NCBI GenBank assembly: GCA_965153455.1
Contig: OZ234500.1
Span: 7,254,001-7,318,000 of the forward strand
Reading direction: 5' to 3'
Source of the DNA: Sphagnum compactum
Lineage: Eukaryota > Bryophyta > Sphagnopsida > Sphagnales
DNA: 64,000 bases
In this document: positions 49,901 through 62,339 of the stretch, piece after piece
Numbering within the stretch: the stretch's first letter is position 1
Layout: the number at the start of each line of letters is the position of its first letter
Program-made: the position numbers and the translations under genes
Notes under the pieces: generated by a model
The model's database searches: none
What the model saw: the letters and a program-made list of their open reading frames with translations, nothing else
What the model was told of the DNA's origin: nothing

Positions 49901-50480
49901 CTTCAGGTCTCTAAAAGGGTAAGCTTAAGTACTGGTACGAGGAGGTTGGTATTACTTCATGTCCCTAGTGTTTATCAGGCAGGTACCTGTACCGAGGTTG
50001 ATATTGCCCCAAGTTACACCAGTCTTATGGGTTCTTTGAGACCAGGACTCGTAGCATCTAGGGTAAACAGGCCGGTGACTGAACACTTAGTGTGTCAGTC
50101 AGCTCTGAATCTTACTGGGTGCCTCCTTTGTTTCTGGTGTCTGAAAGACAAAGTGTAGAGGAGTAGAGGGCGCACCCAATGCCCTTTAAATCACGTAAAT
50201 CGAGTCAAAATTGAGGAAGTTATGCCCCTCTAAAGATCTGGTGATAAAAAATGACCCAAACAAAAAGCTTGGAACAGATCAGAGCTCAAGAGAGTTTATA
50301 CTCACCTATAATCAAAGAGGATATCCTCTTTTATGGATGTCTTCTGTCCTATCATCAGAATAGATGAAAATCTCAAACCCACACATTTACAAAGTAACCA
50401 TTCAGTTTTGAACGTCTGGCTAGGATCTTCACAAAAGCTAGGGCTATGAATTAACAATAATGGGGAAAGAAGCTCTCGCT
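46961..50480. other. Intergenic region, no gene recognised
   Basis: Open frames at 47252-47587, 48540-48728 and 49886-50158 are short and lack family features. Telomere-like units occur at 47979-47998. From about 48980 to 49470 the words AAAGAACC and GGTTCT recur in both orientations. Confidence 0.55.
47979..47998. repeat. Interstitial telomere-like units
   Basis: ATTTAGGGTTTAGGGTTTAG, nearly three units. Confidence 0.9.
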
Positions 50481-50499
50481 CACCAAATTGTCACAAGTT

Positions 50500-50770
50500 T
50501 GTGGGCACAGTGGTGGGCATGACAAACTCGTTGCGCATTTATGGGCGTCAGATTTGTTGGACACTCGTCACTAAGGAAACATGGCTCCACACTAGGCATT
50601 AGTTTTCTTGCACAATTGTCAGGTAGAAGAGGGAACTTTCTACTCCCGCTTTCTACCACAACAATGGTTCTTGAAGGTTTGATGTTAGCAAACACTAGTT
50701 TTCTTAGACATTTGTCACTAGGAGCAATGGGCACAAGTTTTCTTAGAGGTTTGTAGCTAGGAAGAAGCAA
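50500..50770. repeat. Degenerate minisatellite of about 50-65 bp units
   Basis: Variants of AGTTTTCTTAGACATTTGTCACTAGGA recur about five times (near 50545, 50600, 50695 and 50735), giving repeated RKL and P motifs in the minus-strand frame 50480-50785. The protein repeats follow from the DNA repeat, so I do not call a gene. Confidence 0.55.
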
Positions 50771-50884
50771 CAAGCAACGCATCACATGCTAGATGACAAC
50801 ATTAAGAAGAAAAAGTGCATCAATAGGTATAACACAGCACCAGAAGAACATGCACTTGAGCTCGCCTAAATGTTGTTGTAGATA

Positions 50885-52010
50885 TTGGTTGTATTTCATG
50901 TTCTTGAAACTTTGACTTTCAGTTATAAGCTCCATCATTACTATAGCCTACTTGAATGTTGCTACAAATTTTGGTTGTATTTCATGTTTATGAAACTTTC
51001 AACTCCAAGTTCCATCATTATTGTAGCATATTTGAATGTTGTTACAATTTTGGTTGTATTTCATGTTCTTGAAACTTTTAGCTCCAAGTTCCATCATTGT
51101 TGTTGGTATAAGTGAAATTTAAATTCTTGCAAAATATTTTCACACTACTATAACAACAAATTTGCATTTCACATGCATATGTTCACTATTTTTATTTTAA
51201 GTTTCCAACAAACTTAACACTACCATTCATTCCAACATTAGATTCATGGTTATTGCATTTAACCAAAATCTACACTTTAGAATACATTGTAAAAAACTCC
51301 AGAAATAATATTATAATTCATTTCATCATAATCTGATACTACAGAAAATTCACACAAAAGTTGAACATAGAATTCATTGTAGAAGTTTGTGTTTTTATGT
51401 ATTACTGAAAACATGAATCCAAATTACAACATAATCCCATGTTTTGTTGAAAAAAAACCAAAACAACACTTAAAATTTATGTTATATCAAAACATAGTCT
51501 ATGATTTTTTACTGCAAGTACCTACAACTCCTCCTACTCTTTTCTAAACTTCATGCTTCATCTTCTTTCTCTTGTCCTTATTTAAAACTCTACATTTTTG
51601 AACCATTCCAAGTCACATCATCATGATCAAAACAACAAGAATTCAAAATTCAAACTAACAAAGTTCCCTGATCAGTCCCTATTTTAACTAGCTTGTTCAT
51701 CCAAAATCACATATTCATCCTATCCCCTTAATAGATGTAGCCTACTTAAATGTTGCTATAGATTTTGGTTGTATTTCATGTTCTTGAGACTTTCAATTCC
51801 AAGCTCCATCATTGTTGTAGCCTGCATTATTTTTCTATACATGTTTTTAAACTTTGAACTCGAAATTTCAATGTTGTTGAAGCTTATTTAGGTTGTATGG
51901 ACATGTTTTGGAAACTTTCACTTTGAAACTCCATCATTGTTGTGGCTTGCATCAGTTTCTAGACATGTTTTTGAAACTTTGAGCTCAAAAGTTTAATATT
52001 GTTAAAACCT
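50885..52010. repeat. Minisatellite of about 80-86 bp units, interrupted
   Basis: TTGGTTGTATTTCATG starts at 50885, 50971, 51050 and 51765, each followed by TT-TGAAACTTT and CCATCATT-TTGTAG. Two more diverged units follow to about 52010. About 640 bases of AT-rich unique sequence separate the first three units from the rest. Confidence 0.75.
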
Positions 52011-52159
52011 ATTCTGGTTTTTCGGTCTTTTAGGTGTTATTGATGTGCCTTTACTTGGTTTGTGCTTTAGTGATCCTAGATCATGTTCTCTTTTAGTTTT
52101 GGTCCCAGTGGTGACCATATGCATCCCTCTTATTTAATCATCAAAAGGTAGCAACCTTG

Positions 52160-52372
52160 CTACTTGACACCCTCTTGCTTGTTGTTTAGTTCGTGTTTGG
52201 TACCTAGCTTGTTGCTGAACCCAAGTTGTGCATCCACGATTGGTACCCATGTACCTACGTGGATCTGTTCACAAGCCTGCCTGAAAGTTTTAATGATATC
52301 TATCCCCAATTTCTTTGATAGTCGTTGGAGTCCAAGCTGCAATAAATTGTGCTCTAGCACACTTTTCAGCAA
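52160..52372 (-). other. Short unrecognised open frame downstream of the transposase relic
   Basis: A 70-codon frame reads with plausible residue use (for example LSKKLGIDIIKTFRQACEQ) on the same strand as the transposase relic, about 470 bases past its end. There is no family match; it could be chance or part of another decayed gene. Confidence 0.2.
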
Positions 52373-52844
52373 GTCTAATAATTACTTTATTTGTTATAGT
52401 CCCCAACTTTGCTACTATTTTGGCTCATTTATTTTTATTTTTTTTAAAAATTCCTTTGCAATTGCCTTGTCCATGGTTTTTTCCCTTAGAACGTTTATAT
52501 ATTCAATAGAAATCACAACATGTGACTAAAAGTAATCAATTAATGGCTCTTTTCCCCTTGTTCATCTTGCAAGTAAATGAGGTAGTGAGAGCAAATTGTG
52601 CAACCTCATGGCTTCATGAATCAGATTTGGAGGACTCTAGGTTTCTTGTTCCAATTCAAGAGTAACTTCCTCTAGGTTTACAATCTCTTCTAGTTACTTT
52701 TCTATCATAGTAAGGCTTTGAGGCACGTCTACATAATAATGTTGGTCAAATTTTAACTTGTTGGTAGGGGTCTTCAAGTGTTGTTTGATGGACTGATGTT
52801 TTAATTATATGGAAAAGTTCTACAACAATAGATTCCTCCTTCCA

Positions 52845-53635
52845 TTATTGACTTTGATTGTGATTAGTTTGTTCATTTGATGTGGAATATTCCTCTTGAC
52901 CACTTCCATGGTTGTTGATGTTTGTTGCAGTGTAAATTTTTGAAGGTTGAGTCTCATTATCCATTGCATTGGCGTTGAAGGGCCAAATACTTATAATTTT
53001 GAACCTAGCCTTGATGTTTTTCTTTGTGAGAGATTGATCTATGGCCTGGTCTACCCATCTAGCTAGAATGATTTTATCTAGCTCCATGTGACTGCTTTTA
53101 GACATAATTGCATTTTAACCTTTCTAAATGTTGTTTTAAATGGCTTGAAACAAGACATATAATGGTTGTAGAGCATGTGATGTATGAGATGGTAAAGTAA
53201 TCATCTCTAACCCAAACTCTTGTGCATGTTCTATTGCTTTTAGGGTAACATGACTGCCATGCCCATCCAAAACTAACAAGTGTCGATTGGTAAGAAACAC
53301 TCCACCTAGAATAAATTTCTTGAAGAAAGTTAAGAATTCCTTGAATAAAAAAGAAGTCATCCAAACTTTCTTTTGTATTGCCATGAAGGTTCTTGGTTTG
53401 CAATTTTGATGTAATCATCTCGTAATCTTTCACCTTTGAAAATGTGGAACCCTTGTAAAACACCTCATGTAACATTTACTACATAGTTTATAGTTAACCA
53501 CTCCTAAAACTTGGGGATGGTGCTATAAACTACATTTGATCCTCTCCTAGCTAAAACCCTTGTTCCAAATTGTTTACCAGCTTGAATTCCTATTTCATCT
53601 GATTTCCATACATGATCTGCAGTATAATTGTGTTG
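52845..53635 (-). pseudogene. Decayed pogo-like (DDE_1) transposase
   Basis: This DNA transposon nuclease relic keeps three landmarks in order on the minus strand. Near 53620-53500 it reads HVWKSDEIGIQAGKQFGT then VLARRGSNVVYSTIPK; here the first catalytic Asp would lie in the DE(T)G motif. In 53384-53136 it reads LLVLDGHGSHVTLKAIEHA, with the second Asp, then LPSHTSHALQPL. The third acidic residue expected after QPL is Tyr (codon 53159-53157), 35 residues after the second Asp. After a stop and frameshift near 53136, 53105-52845 reads WVDQAIDQSLTKKNIKARF and IWPFNANAM, matching the C-terminal KNIKSGF and GIWPLN motifs of plant and animal pogo/Tigger/jerky-type transposases. An in-frame stop follows STIPKF. 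No N-terminal CENP-B-type helix-turn-helix domain was found. Inverted repeats of the element were not located. Confidence 0.82.
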
Positions 53636-53639
53636 GTTG

Positions 53640-55020
53640 TATAGTGACTATAGGTTGGTGTGAAGTGAATTGTAGGAAACAAGTGTTTAATGCAATTGTG
53701 TCTGCAGGTATAACTACAAGTGGGCTCCAAATTGCTCAGGAGCACTTACACCCGCAATGTTCATAAACGCGTTCTCTTATACGCCCTGCCATTTGTGAGA
53801 TGCTTGAGCCCTGTCGCTCTGAGAACCTGTGCTCTCGACGAACTGGTGGACCAATCACTTTGTTGATTGTGTTGGTCTCTCCTCCCATTTTGAACCTGGA
53901 AATCACTCCGAGAAATTTCTTAATGTATTTACCGTGCACCTTTTATATCCATCAATCGAGTGTGGCTTGTGTCATTGGTTCAAGTGTGAACATGGTTGTG
54001 TAACTGGCTTGAAATGTGAATATGGCCCTAATGATAGAGCCCAATTTTGAAAATATATATTTAAAAATTTTAGTTAATTTCTTGGGATGAAATTTAGTCA
54101 AAATTCAATATCTCCACCCACCTTAGGTCTTAAAATTATAAAATCATGTCTAAGAAATCTCAACCATCAAGGGCTTTCTAGCAATACCAAGAACTTGCCC
54201 CCAATTTCCCTAAAATTTTTATTTTTAATTTTATTAAATTTTTGATGACAAAGTTCAACAACTCTTGCACCATAAGTCTAAACATGACGAAACCACCCTG
54301 GTGCATCCCTAAGCATCAATGGCTTTCCAACGATACCAAGAGCATAGCAAGGGTCACCATGGTTTGAGAGATTTCAATGTGACAAACAAAACATAAAAAC
54401 TACCTTCCCAACTAATAGATAGATCCCTCCTAGAAAACAAAAGAGATCTTATGCCTACTCTTGAAGAGTGGCAGTAAATTCTGCCTCCATGTAGGTGTAG
54501 GATCCATCCCATTCTTAAGGTGTAGGTGTAAGAACCCTCCCCATCCTAAGACTTGTTTATGTTTAAGTTCATGATCGTGCTCTCCTTGTACTATGCATAA
54601 AGTCCACGGGATGAGGGGCATACCCCCAATGTGGGGCGAGACTCAACTATTGTCCAAGGCCCTTTAGTTTGTGTGCCTTACCTTCTAAGGCACATTTACC
54701 TTACACTAAAAAAAAATCAGATTTCATTCATCAACCAAATGCCCTTGTTTTTTTAGCCGATGTCATCAAGAACTTCAGCCCTAAACTTAGGGGCACTTCA
54801 GAGTAAGGCCTGATTTATAAGTCTTGAATTCAATCCTACAATTGGATTAGCCTAAAGCTCCAATTCAAGTCCTTCACACTAAGGCCCAATTTACAAGGCT
54901 CAATCAACACTGTGAGTCTTACATAACTACACTTTTTGGTTCCACGGGTTGATACTTGGGCAAGGAAATGGAAATTGAACTCCAAAGACAAGTCTTGATC
55001 AAATTTTTTGGATTAAAATG
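53640..55020. other. Intergenic region, no gene recognised
   Basis: The less AT-rich stretch 53700-54050 has overlapping open frames on both strands without family features. At 54170-54340 the phrase GGCTTTC-A-C-ATACCAAGA occurs twice and is related to 10690-10715. No transposon domains were found. Confidence 0.5.
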
Positions 55021-55029
55021 ATCAAAAAC

Positions 55030-55265
55030 ATGGCTTGATTTGCATCATGCGCTCCCATGCCAACACCTACAACTCTCATTATCACCACACATAAACCAAA
55101 CAACATAATCCCATTCTAACCTAATTCTTATTTTCCAAACCCCCATTGGATGGTAGGCATTAGGTTAGGATGATATTATGTTTGGTTTATGTGTGTTGAT
55201 AGCAAGGGTTGTATGTGTTGACACGAGCACACAACACGCTCAAAAGCTTGATTTTCATGAGAAAA
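55030..55265. mobile_element. Foldback element with arms of about 100 bp
   Basis: The cores CACACATAAACCAAACA...CTAACCTAAT (55086-55126) and ATTAGGTTAGGA...GTTTGGTTTATGTGTG (55160-55195) are inverse copies with a few mismatches. Similarity continues outward through TGCCAACACCTACAA against TTGTATGTGTTGACA to about 55030 and 55265. The spacer is about 35 bases. No coding capacity; a MITE or foldback transposon is likely. Confidence 0.75.
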
Positions 55266-56288
55266 GACCTTTCTCTTGGAACTTATAAAATCGTGCCCTA
55301 AGATATAATCTAATGTGAAGCGGTCCTTATTATGCTTTGGGGAGTCCATGATATTAGTAATTCCCACTTGAATTGATCTGTCTTTCCCATTCGTGTCACT
55401 GACATCCGACTCCGAAGATTCTAGACCAAGTCATTGGGCTTCTGAACGTGTGGAGAATACCTACACTGGACACATGAGCTCTCGCTATAAACTTGTTATG
55501 CAAGGAATGCATGAAAACTTTTTACAAACATGATGACATTACGCATTATTACTCTTTGGCTACCTTACGAAAATTACAAATTGCCCTTCTTCAATGCCTG
55601 GGTCAACAACACTCACTGTCTTTTGAACACCTTTTTCCATGCATACACGAGGAGAGCAGATTTGCTCAGATGACTGCCAAGTGTTATGGAAGCAAAATCC
55701 TCATCAATTTGTTGATGAAATCTGAGGAGAAATGTTTCATGATATCTATCTATCTTTCTATCTATCGAGTAGTTTCTTGAATTGTTTTTTTGTGAAAACC
55801 CAACACAATTCCTTCAAACCCTATCTTTCTGTCACTTACAGTGCTCACTCAGAGCATGCCCAATGGCATGTACAGTACCCTAATATTATTAGTCTGTTTT
55901 GGATAGAGTATTGCAGACACAAATAAGTAGTGTGAAACTACTTTCGTTTTTTTTTTTTTTTTTGTCAAGGTGAAGAATGTGAAAATTTGCCCCCAAAAGA
56001 AAACACTGCAAATGGTAGATACCTAGCTAATTGGTTATCATGGATTTTTCATCCTTGAAAGCTTGATCTCCAAGTCCATCATCATCCCTAGGTGTATTTT
56101 GAATGCAAAGAAAAACCATAGAAAGGGTGAATTTTATGACTTTAGTAGCCTCCTAATAAAGTAAAGAGGTTTTTTTTTAAAAATATTAATTTATTTGCTT
56201 CTCCTTAGTGGGTTGCAGGTAACCCCTTAACATTAGAGAAAGTTAAAAATACAACTGAAAAGCAGACCAAATTGGTTTACTCTTAGGC

Positions 56289-56305
56289 TTAGGGTTTAGG
56301 GTTTA
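56289..56305. repeat. Interstitial telomere-like units
   Basis: TTAGGGTTTAGGGTTTA with a further degenerate unit on its left. Confidence 0.9.
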
Positions 56306-56489
56306 AGGACTTTGGATTCGGGTTTTGGGAGGGATAGAGTGTGGGCATATATGGAGTGAGGAATCCCCCCCAAAAGATCTCTCAGAAAGCTGTGTAATTA
56401 ACTATACTCTATGGGGACTCCTAGGGAGGTAGGCTAGGGCTATCATACAACATCATACTAAAGGCACCAACTCTGACTATCCTAGTACC

Positions 56490-56690
56490 TTGGCACCTTA
56501 AACACTAATTAAAATTATTTGTAGAAATGTTGAACTTAGTTGTTTTAAATAATAATTTTATTAAAATAACCCAAAATATTTATGAAGGAAAATAGAGAAT
56601 CCATTTGGAGGGATATTCAGAAATTTTCAATTTTCAACATGGAAACTTATATTTAATTAATTATTCGACAGACATGTGTTGAGCCTGGCC
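56490..56690. repeat. Dispersed repeat, copy 2
   Basis: Matches 8020-8200 in the same orientation: TTGGCACCTTAAACACTAA, TTAAAATTATTTG, AGAAATGTTGAA, then TTTAATTAATTATTCGACA. Confidence 0.6.
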
Positions 56691-57628
56691 ATGTAACTAC
56701 TACTATGGTATAATTTCTTGAGTAGAAAGCTCTTGCTTTTTATTATTTGGTCCTTCACATTGTCGACCCGTTTTGCATGTTCGAGTATTTGCCTTTATAC
56801 ACAACTTTACACTATGACTAAATCTAGGTCTGACCAGACCCAAAGTGGAATGGAATGGAGTGGAGTAGAGGTATCAAGTATTGACTATGCAAATTGCATT
56901 CATCTCAATGATTTGGTTGTTTCAAAAACCACTTTGCCTTTTCTTATTGACAATTGGGTTTGAAAATGTGTGTGTTTTGCATTGGCTTTTGTTTTTCGTG
57001 GCCAGGCCAATTGCAATACCAAATGACAAGATACTCACTTTTTCAATTGTCCAAGTTTAAAGTCCCCCGACTAGGTCTTTGGTTGCTTGGCTCATAACCC
57101 TTGTGGACAACCTTTGACCCAATGAACCCAATTATTGGGCCGATTGGTGTCCATGATAAACCCCATGTCCTCTCCCTTCCACTCCCTTAAAAAAACCACT
57201 AATGAGCAAAATTCAAAGAGCTCACAATTTTGCACTACCACCATGGTCTCTCATCTATTAGGGAGAGAGTTCTTTTGCGGACTAATAATTCATTGAGTCC
57301 CTTTATTGGGTAGTGGCCTAAGTTCTCTCTCTCTCTCTCTCCTCCCACTTTAGGCTGTTTATCTTTGGAGCAACTTAAGTTTTCATACTTTGAGTACCAA
57401 TTCTAAAATGAGGAAATAATATTTTTTTATAAAAAGACATGTGAAAGTGAATCCCAAATTATTAGAATCAGTCTTCCAAAAGGCAAAGTAGGCAAGATAT
57501 GTGTACCATCAAGTATATGATTGTAATGACCACCTTGCAAGTTGTTGAGCAAGACATTACAATACCCCCCCATTATAACCAATAAAGCTCGGATTGGTAA
57601 CATGTTGTCATTAAAAAGAGCCAACGGA

Positions 57629-57830
57629 AGGAAAGTCTTTAGGGCTTTCCAATTACATCATTCATGTTGGGTGCCAACCGTAGGAGAGTCTTTAGCAAGG
57701 AAAGTCTTTAGGGCTTTCCAATTTACATCATTCATGTTGGGTGCCAACCGAAGGAGAGTCTTTAGCAAGGAAAGTCTTTAGGGCTTTCCAATTTACATCA
57801 ATTCATGTTGGACACCCGTTTCTGAAATGG
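57629..57830. repeat. 70-bp tandem repeat, about 2.8 copies
   Basis: Units begin AGGAAAGTCTTTAGGGCTTT at 57629, 57698 and 57768. The first two steps are 69 and 70 bases, the difference being one T. Units 1 and 2 differ at only a couple of bases, so the duplication is recent; the third ends near CATGTTGGA. Confidence 0.95.
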
Positions 57831-57989
57831 AACATGTTTCCAAATTCTTAAGATTGGATCTTGCAACCCATTTCCAAAAACTATTTGGAAGGTACATAGT
57901 TATTATCCTTCCTCCTCCGGGGTTGAAGTAGCCTCTTTGGTGTATGGGATGAATGAAGAATGCAACAAAGGAGGCCAGCAAGGATGAAA

Positions 57990-60900
57990 TCGATCAACAA
58001 AATGTTGGGTTTTCTAACAAAAACTTATGTAGTATGTTTATTTAAATAAGTATGGGAAAAATTTAGTAGTATTCTTAATAGAATTTTTGAATTTTTTATA
58101 CAGGTGTCGAATGGTTACATTTCGTTTTGTTAATTTTCATGTAAGATGTTTTAATTTCATATGTTTATGTTTTGCCATGCCAATTTCACAATTAATTTGT
58201 TTTTCTTCACTTGTCAATGTGTCATATGTGTACATTTAATATACCTATAATTTACCCTACCTTTCACCATACATTTATACGAATTATACTCGCATGGCAC
58301 ATATATGAAAAATGACTCATCCCTACCCTTACTTTGTGAACAAGGCAAATCATGTGGAACGGTATAATAATTTATAATTATATTCCCATGTGAAATTAAT
58401 TTTATTAAGAAATCACATGTTTACATCATTTCAATAAAAATACATTTACATTGAATTTTCAAACATACATATTCCAAACTAATGTAAATGTATTGAGATT
58501 TGACATTGAAGGAAATATACCCAATTGTGTAATTATGACATCAAAGAAAATAAAAAATGTAATTAAAAATCTTATAATTTCTGACCCATGTCAAAGCATT
58601 TAGAATTTATCTTTTAAAATATGAAATTAAAATAGTACATTTTTATGAAATTAAAATTCTGAATATTAGACATCATTAAAGATATGATTGTATAACAGTG
58701 AAAGATACAAACATTTACCCACTTTTTTTCTTTTGATTTTTTTATTTACCCTTCCAAGTTTGTGAATGATGTATCAATTGAAAATGATCTACTCACCTTA
58801 GACTTGTTTTAATAATACCAACTAATTTAAATAATGTGGCACGGGGTAGGAAATAAAACCTATTTTAGGCCACCGCCAATTTAATTAATAGAAGGCGATT
58901 ATATGTGCATTTGCAAGGGCATCTTGAGGATGAGTTCAATCTTGGGTTTCATTGCAATTCAAAGCAACATCCTTACAAAAGTGATTACCTCTTTAAATTG
59001 CATGGGGGTTGTTTGATATAACATAAAATATTATGATTTGAGCATAAATTGCAATAATTTGGAAATGAGCCCTAGGATAACATGTATATCTAATGTAAAA
59101 CTTTAAATGTTTACAAAAATAATTTGTTAAACAAATCAACAAACACAAAATGCTATGTACAATGATAGGTTTGGGGGGGGGGGAACATTTGGTGGAAAGA
59201 AACTACATGTCTTATACTTAAACCTAAAGGCATCTTTGAAAATATACTTTGTTGAACCCTTTCAGAAATTTAAAAACTTGAAATTTTTTCTAGGAGTGTT
59301 TGGAGGCAATGGAACATGATGCCGTACTTACAATAGAAATTTTTAAAAAAATATTTACTTATTTCACAAAAGGAGATTCAACCGTTGCAAATTTAATTCA
59401 GAATTTAATTGGAAAAATTCAAATTTTTGACACTTAACAACAAAATACACAAAAGATGAATGAAGCATGGTAGCTTAGTCAAATTCTCCAAAACCATGAA
59501 AATGTGAAAATTGCCCATAACTAGTGATTGATTTTTTCAATTTAAAGGTTAAGAACTTTTATGTTGAATGAATTAACAAGCAAGTTAAATAAATGGGGGG
59601 TAATAGGTGTGTTTGGATGGCAATGGAACTTGGTATTCAGAATTAATACATCTTCATGTTCTCACCTAATATTTTTTCAACTTATATGAACACAACATGA
59701 ATATTAAATACATGTAAAAATGCATGTAAAGGGTAGGTTGTGTAAATATCTAAAATAACAATGGAATTCCAAATGACAACTTTCATTTCTAACAATTTTT
59801 TAAAATAATTTTGAAACCACTTCAAAGACAAGTTTCATTTTCAATAATAGCATGAACTAGGTATTATATTGTCAAAACTTTTAAACCTTTTTCTTACCAA
59901 TAATTATCTGAGGTCCACCTAAGAAACTATTGACTATGTATCCTCCACAAACACATTTGGTCCAAAGTTCATTGTACAAGCCAATGAATAAAATGTCATC
60001 AAAGTTTCTTTTCTCCCAAAAAGATAGATTGATTGCAACATCACATGCAATTTGGACAAATGATTCATCTACTATTGTTACAAACTCCAAAGCAAGTTCC
60101 AATTGTCAAAAGGGAAATTTTGATAACCTTACAAAGGTATCCAACACCTAAGGGATTATTATAGATTATACCAACATACATAGTTTTGTCCACATTGTTT
60201 TTCATTTGAACTCCAATCCATTGCCATCTAAATGCATTTTAAAAAACATATTTGGCCTTGAATGAAAAATTAGAAAAATGAGGTTTTTTGAATGGTTAGT
60301 TCTTCACGAGGCACATGGGGTTTGAAAAAGCACTTAGCTTATAGAACGGGCGCCATTAGATATTAATAATTTGCAATTTCAAGTGGGGAAACCCTTTTGG
60401 TTGTATCAATTATGTATTTTGCAATGGTAATTGAGAGTGCAAGCAATCTTATGCATATTGTTGGTTCACAACCCTTGCCCAACCTAAAACCATTTTTCCC
60501 CTCTTTCCATTCTCCTTCACATCTCCTTGTTTCCCACCTTTTGTGGATGCTCCTTTTTTTCCTTACTATATGCCATTGATGCTTGTTACTCAAGCCATGC
60601 CATTGTTTCACAATTTAAAAATAAGTTACACATGATTTACCTTTTTTACAATCTTTTTGAAGTTGTTGAGCTTGCTTTTGTGTAGTTATATATGTAAATA
60701 TAATGTGTCCAAGTCTTTAAGCTAATGGAGGCATGGCAAGAAATGTGGATTTCCTACATGTTTTTATTTTGTTGCATTTCCATCTTTTATCATGTTTTGT
60801 TTTCACACATCTCCCTTTTCTTTCCATTTGCTTTTCACGCTACCAAGTTTTCCAATTATCATTGCAAGTTGGGTGTTCAATCTTGGAGCCTCCATCACAC

Positions 60901-62150
60901 AACTTGATGTGATCTTGGGCATGTTGAATGCCAATTCCTACACCTCATAAGTGCAAGGTGTGACAAACATGACTACCTTAGCCTAGGATTAACTTCGTCA
61001 TCAAAAAATCTATATATATAAATATATATATGAAGCTAAGGTGTTGAAAACCATCATAATTATTGTAGGCCAGGATCCAAATAATTTCACTACTCATACT
61101 AACATAGTAGACCACTGTAGATCATGAAATAATCATAATTTCAAAATTGTAGAAATTAATTGATTAATTGAAGCGACCCTAGGCTATAGTATTGGCACAA
61201 CTTGTTATTGCTTTTGGTAATGGGAGGAAAATGATTCCATACTTCATTTATCTTAAAAGATGTATTAATTTATTTGTTAAATATTTCATTTGAATTCTTA
61301 ATTCTTGTCCAAATTTTGGTTTAGATCTTGGGTTTTCTAATTCATATAAATGGCTACATATACTATAAATAATATAATCTAAAGCATAATAAGATGTTGT
61401 TCTACAAAATGATGAACCATCCACAATCAGGCATTTTATTTTATTTTCACTTTTGTGATATAAAAAATTTGGGGTTTTTTTTCCCCCAAAAATTTACAAA
61501 AAATAGTTAAAATCACACTAGGGAAATTTATTTTATTTTCTTAAAAAGTCCAAAATTTCCCAACCTTTTAGGTTTAAAAAAAGACCTGTTTTTTTTTTGG
61601 GGAAAGTAGCATTGTCAACAAGCTCTGTGTCTCTATGAGCAAGTTGTTTTTTTCCTCTTCAATTTTGCAATGTAGCACAAGTCACAATCATCCATAAGAT
61701 GATTTAGTAAAATTTGGCTACTAAAAAAATGAAAGTAAAGAAAATTAAGGATCCTTCTATATTATTGACTACATACTAGAACCTGATTTAGAATCTGGTG
61801 ATTCTTTTTCTTTCCTTTTTTTCCAAATTTGGCTATAAAGAGAAACCCCCAAAAAAATTCTATTTTCTCTTTTCTGAAATACATTCTCCAACCAATGAAA
61901 AGTCTCCCACAAAACCCCAAAAAAGAAAATGTATAAAATTTACATTTAAAAAAAAAATAATTTTTAAAGCCTTTCCACAACCAGTTCAAAAGCTTGGCAA
62001 GTTTTTTTTTCCATAAGGATTTCTTTGTTTTTCAAATTTACACTTTATAAAATAATCCAAAACAAATTGTCAACCACAGTGATGAGATTTTGGGGTTTTT
62101 AGGGTTTTTCTGTCTGCAGCTGCAAAACCCTAAAACTGCTAATTCTGCCC
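57990..62150. other. AT-rich intergenic region
   Basis: No gene is supported. Features are a G run (about 59171-59180), AT-rich stretches around 58020-58700 and 61010-61030, and a degenerate copy of the TAGCCAAA repeat family near 61660-61740. Open frames (59881-60151, 60363-60611, 60725-60907) are short and mostly antisense pairs. Confidence 0.6.
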
Positions 62151-62163
62151 CTCAATGAGGATG

Positions 62164-62291
62164 CAGGAGAGCCTGGATAGGGAAGCATCCCATGCTGCAA
62201 ATCTGCAAGTGCCAAATTTTCTGGCTCTCAATGATGAAGGGATGATGAGGGGGCAGCAGGAGAGCCTGAATAGAGAGAAGCATCCCATGCT
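62164..62291. repeat. Short direct duplication, 93-base step
   Basis: CAGGAGAGCCTG and GAAGCATCCCATGCT occur together at 62164-62196 and again at 62257-62291 with two small changes. It lies in a 65-codon open frame that has no family features. Confidence 0.8.
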
Positions 62292-62339
62292 TTCTTTGCA
62301 AACAGGGATCTCTTTCTCACAATGCAGGATGATGCATCA

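Larger units (their letters stand above)
55270..57600. other. Intergenic region, no gene recognised
   Basis: Contents: a T run near 55950, telomere-like units (56289-56305), the second copy of a dispersed repeat end (56490-56690) and a CT run (about 57326-57344). Open frames here are below 100 codons with no recognisable family. Confidence 0.6.

Noticed and set aside
50480-50785. 101-codon minus-strand frame with repeated RKL motifs
   Set aside because: The motif is produced by a degenerate DNA minisatellite; no homologous protein family is known to me.
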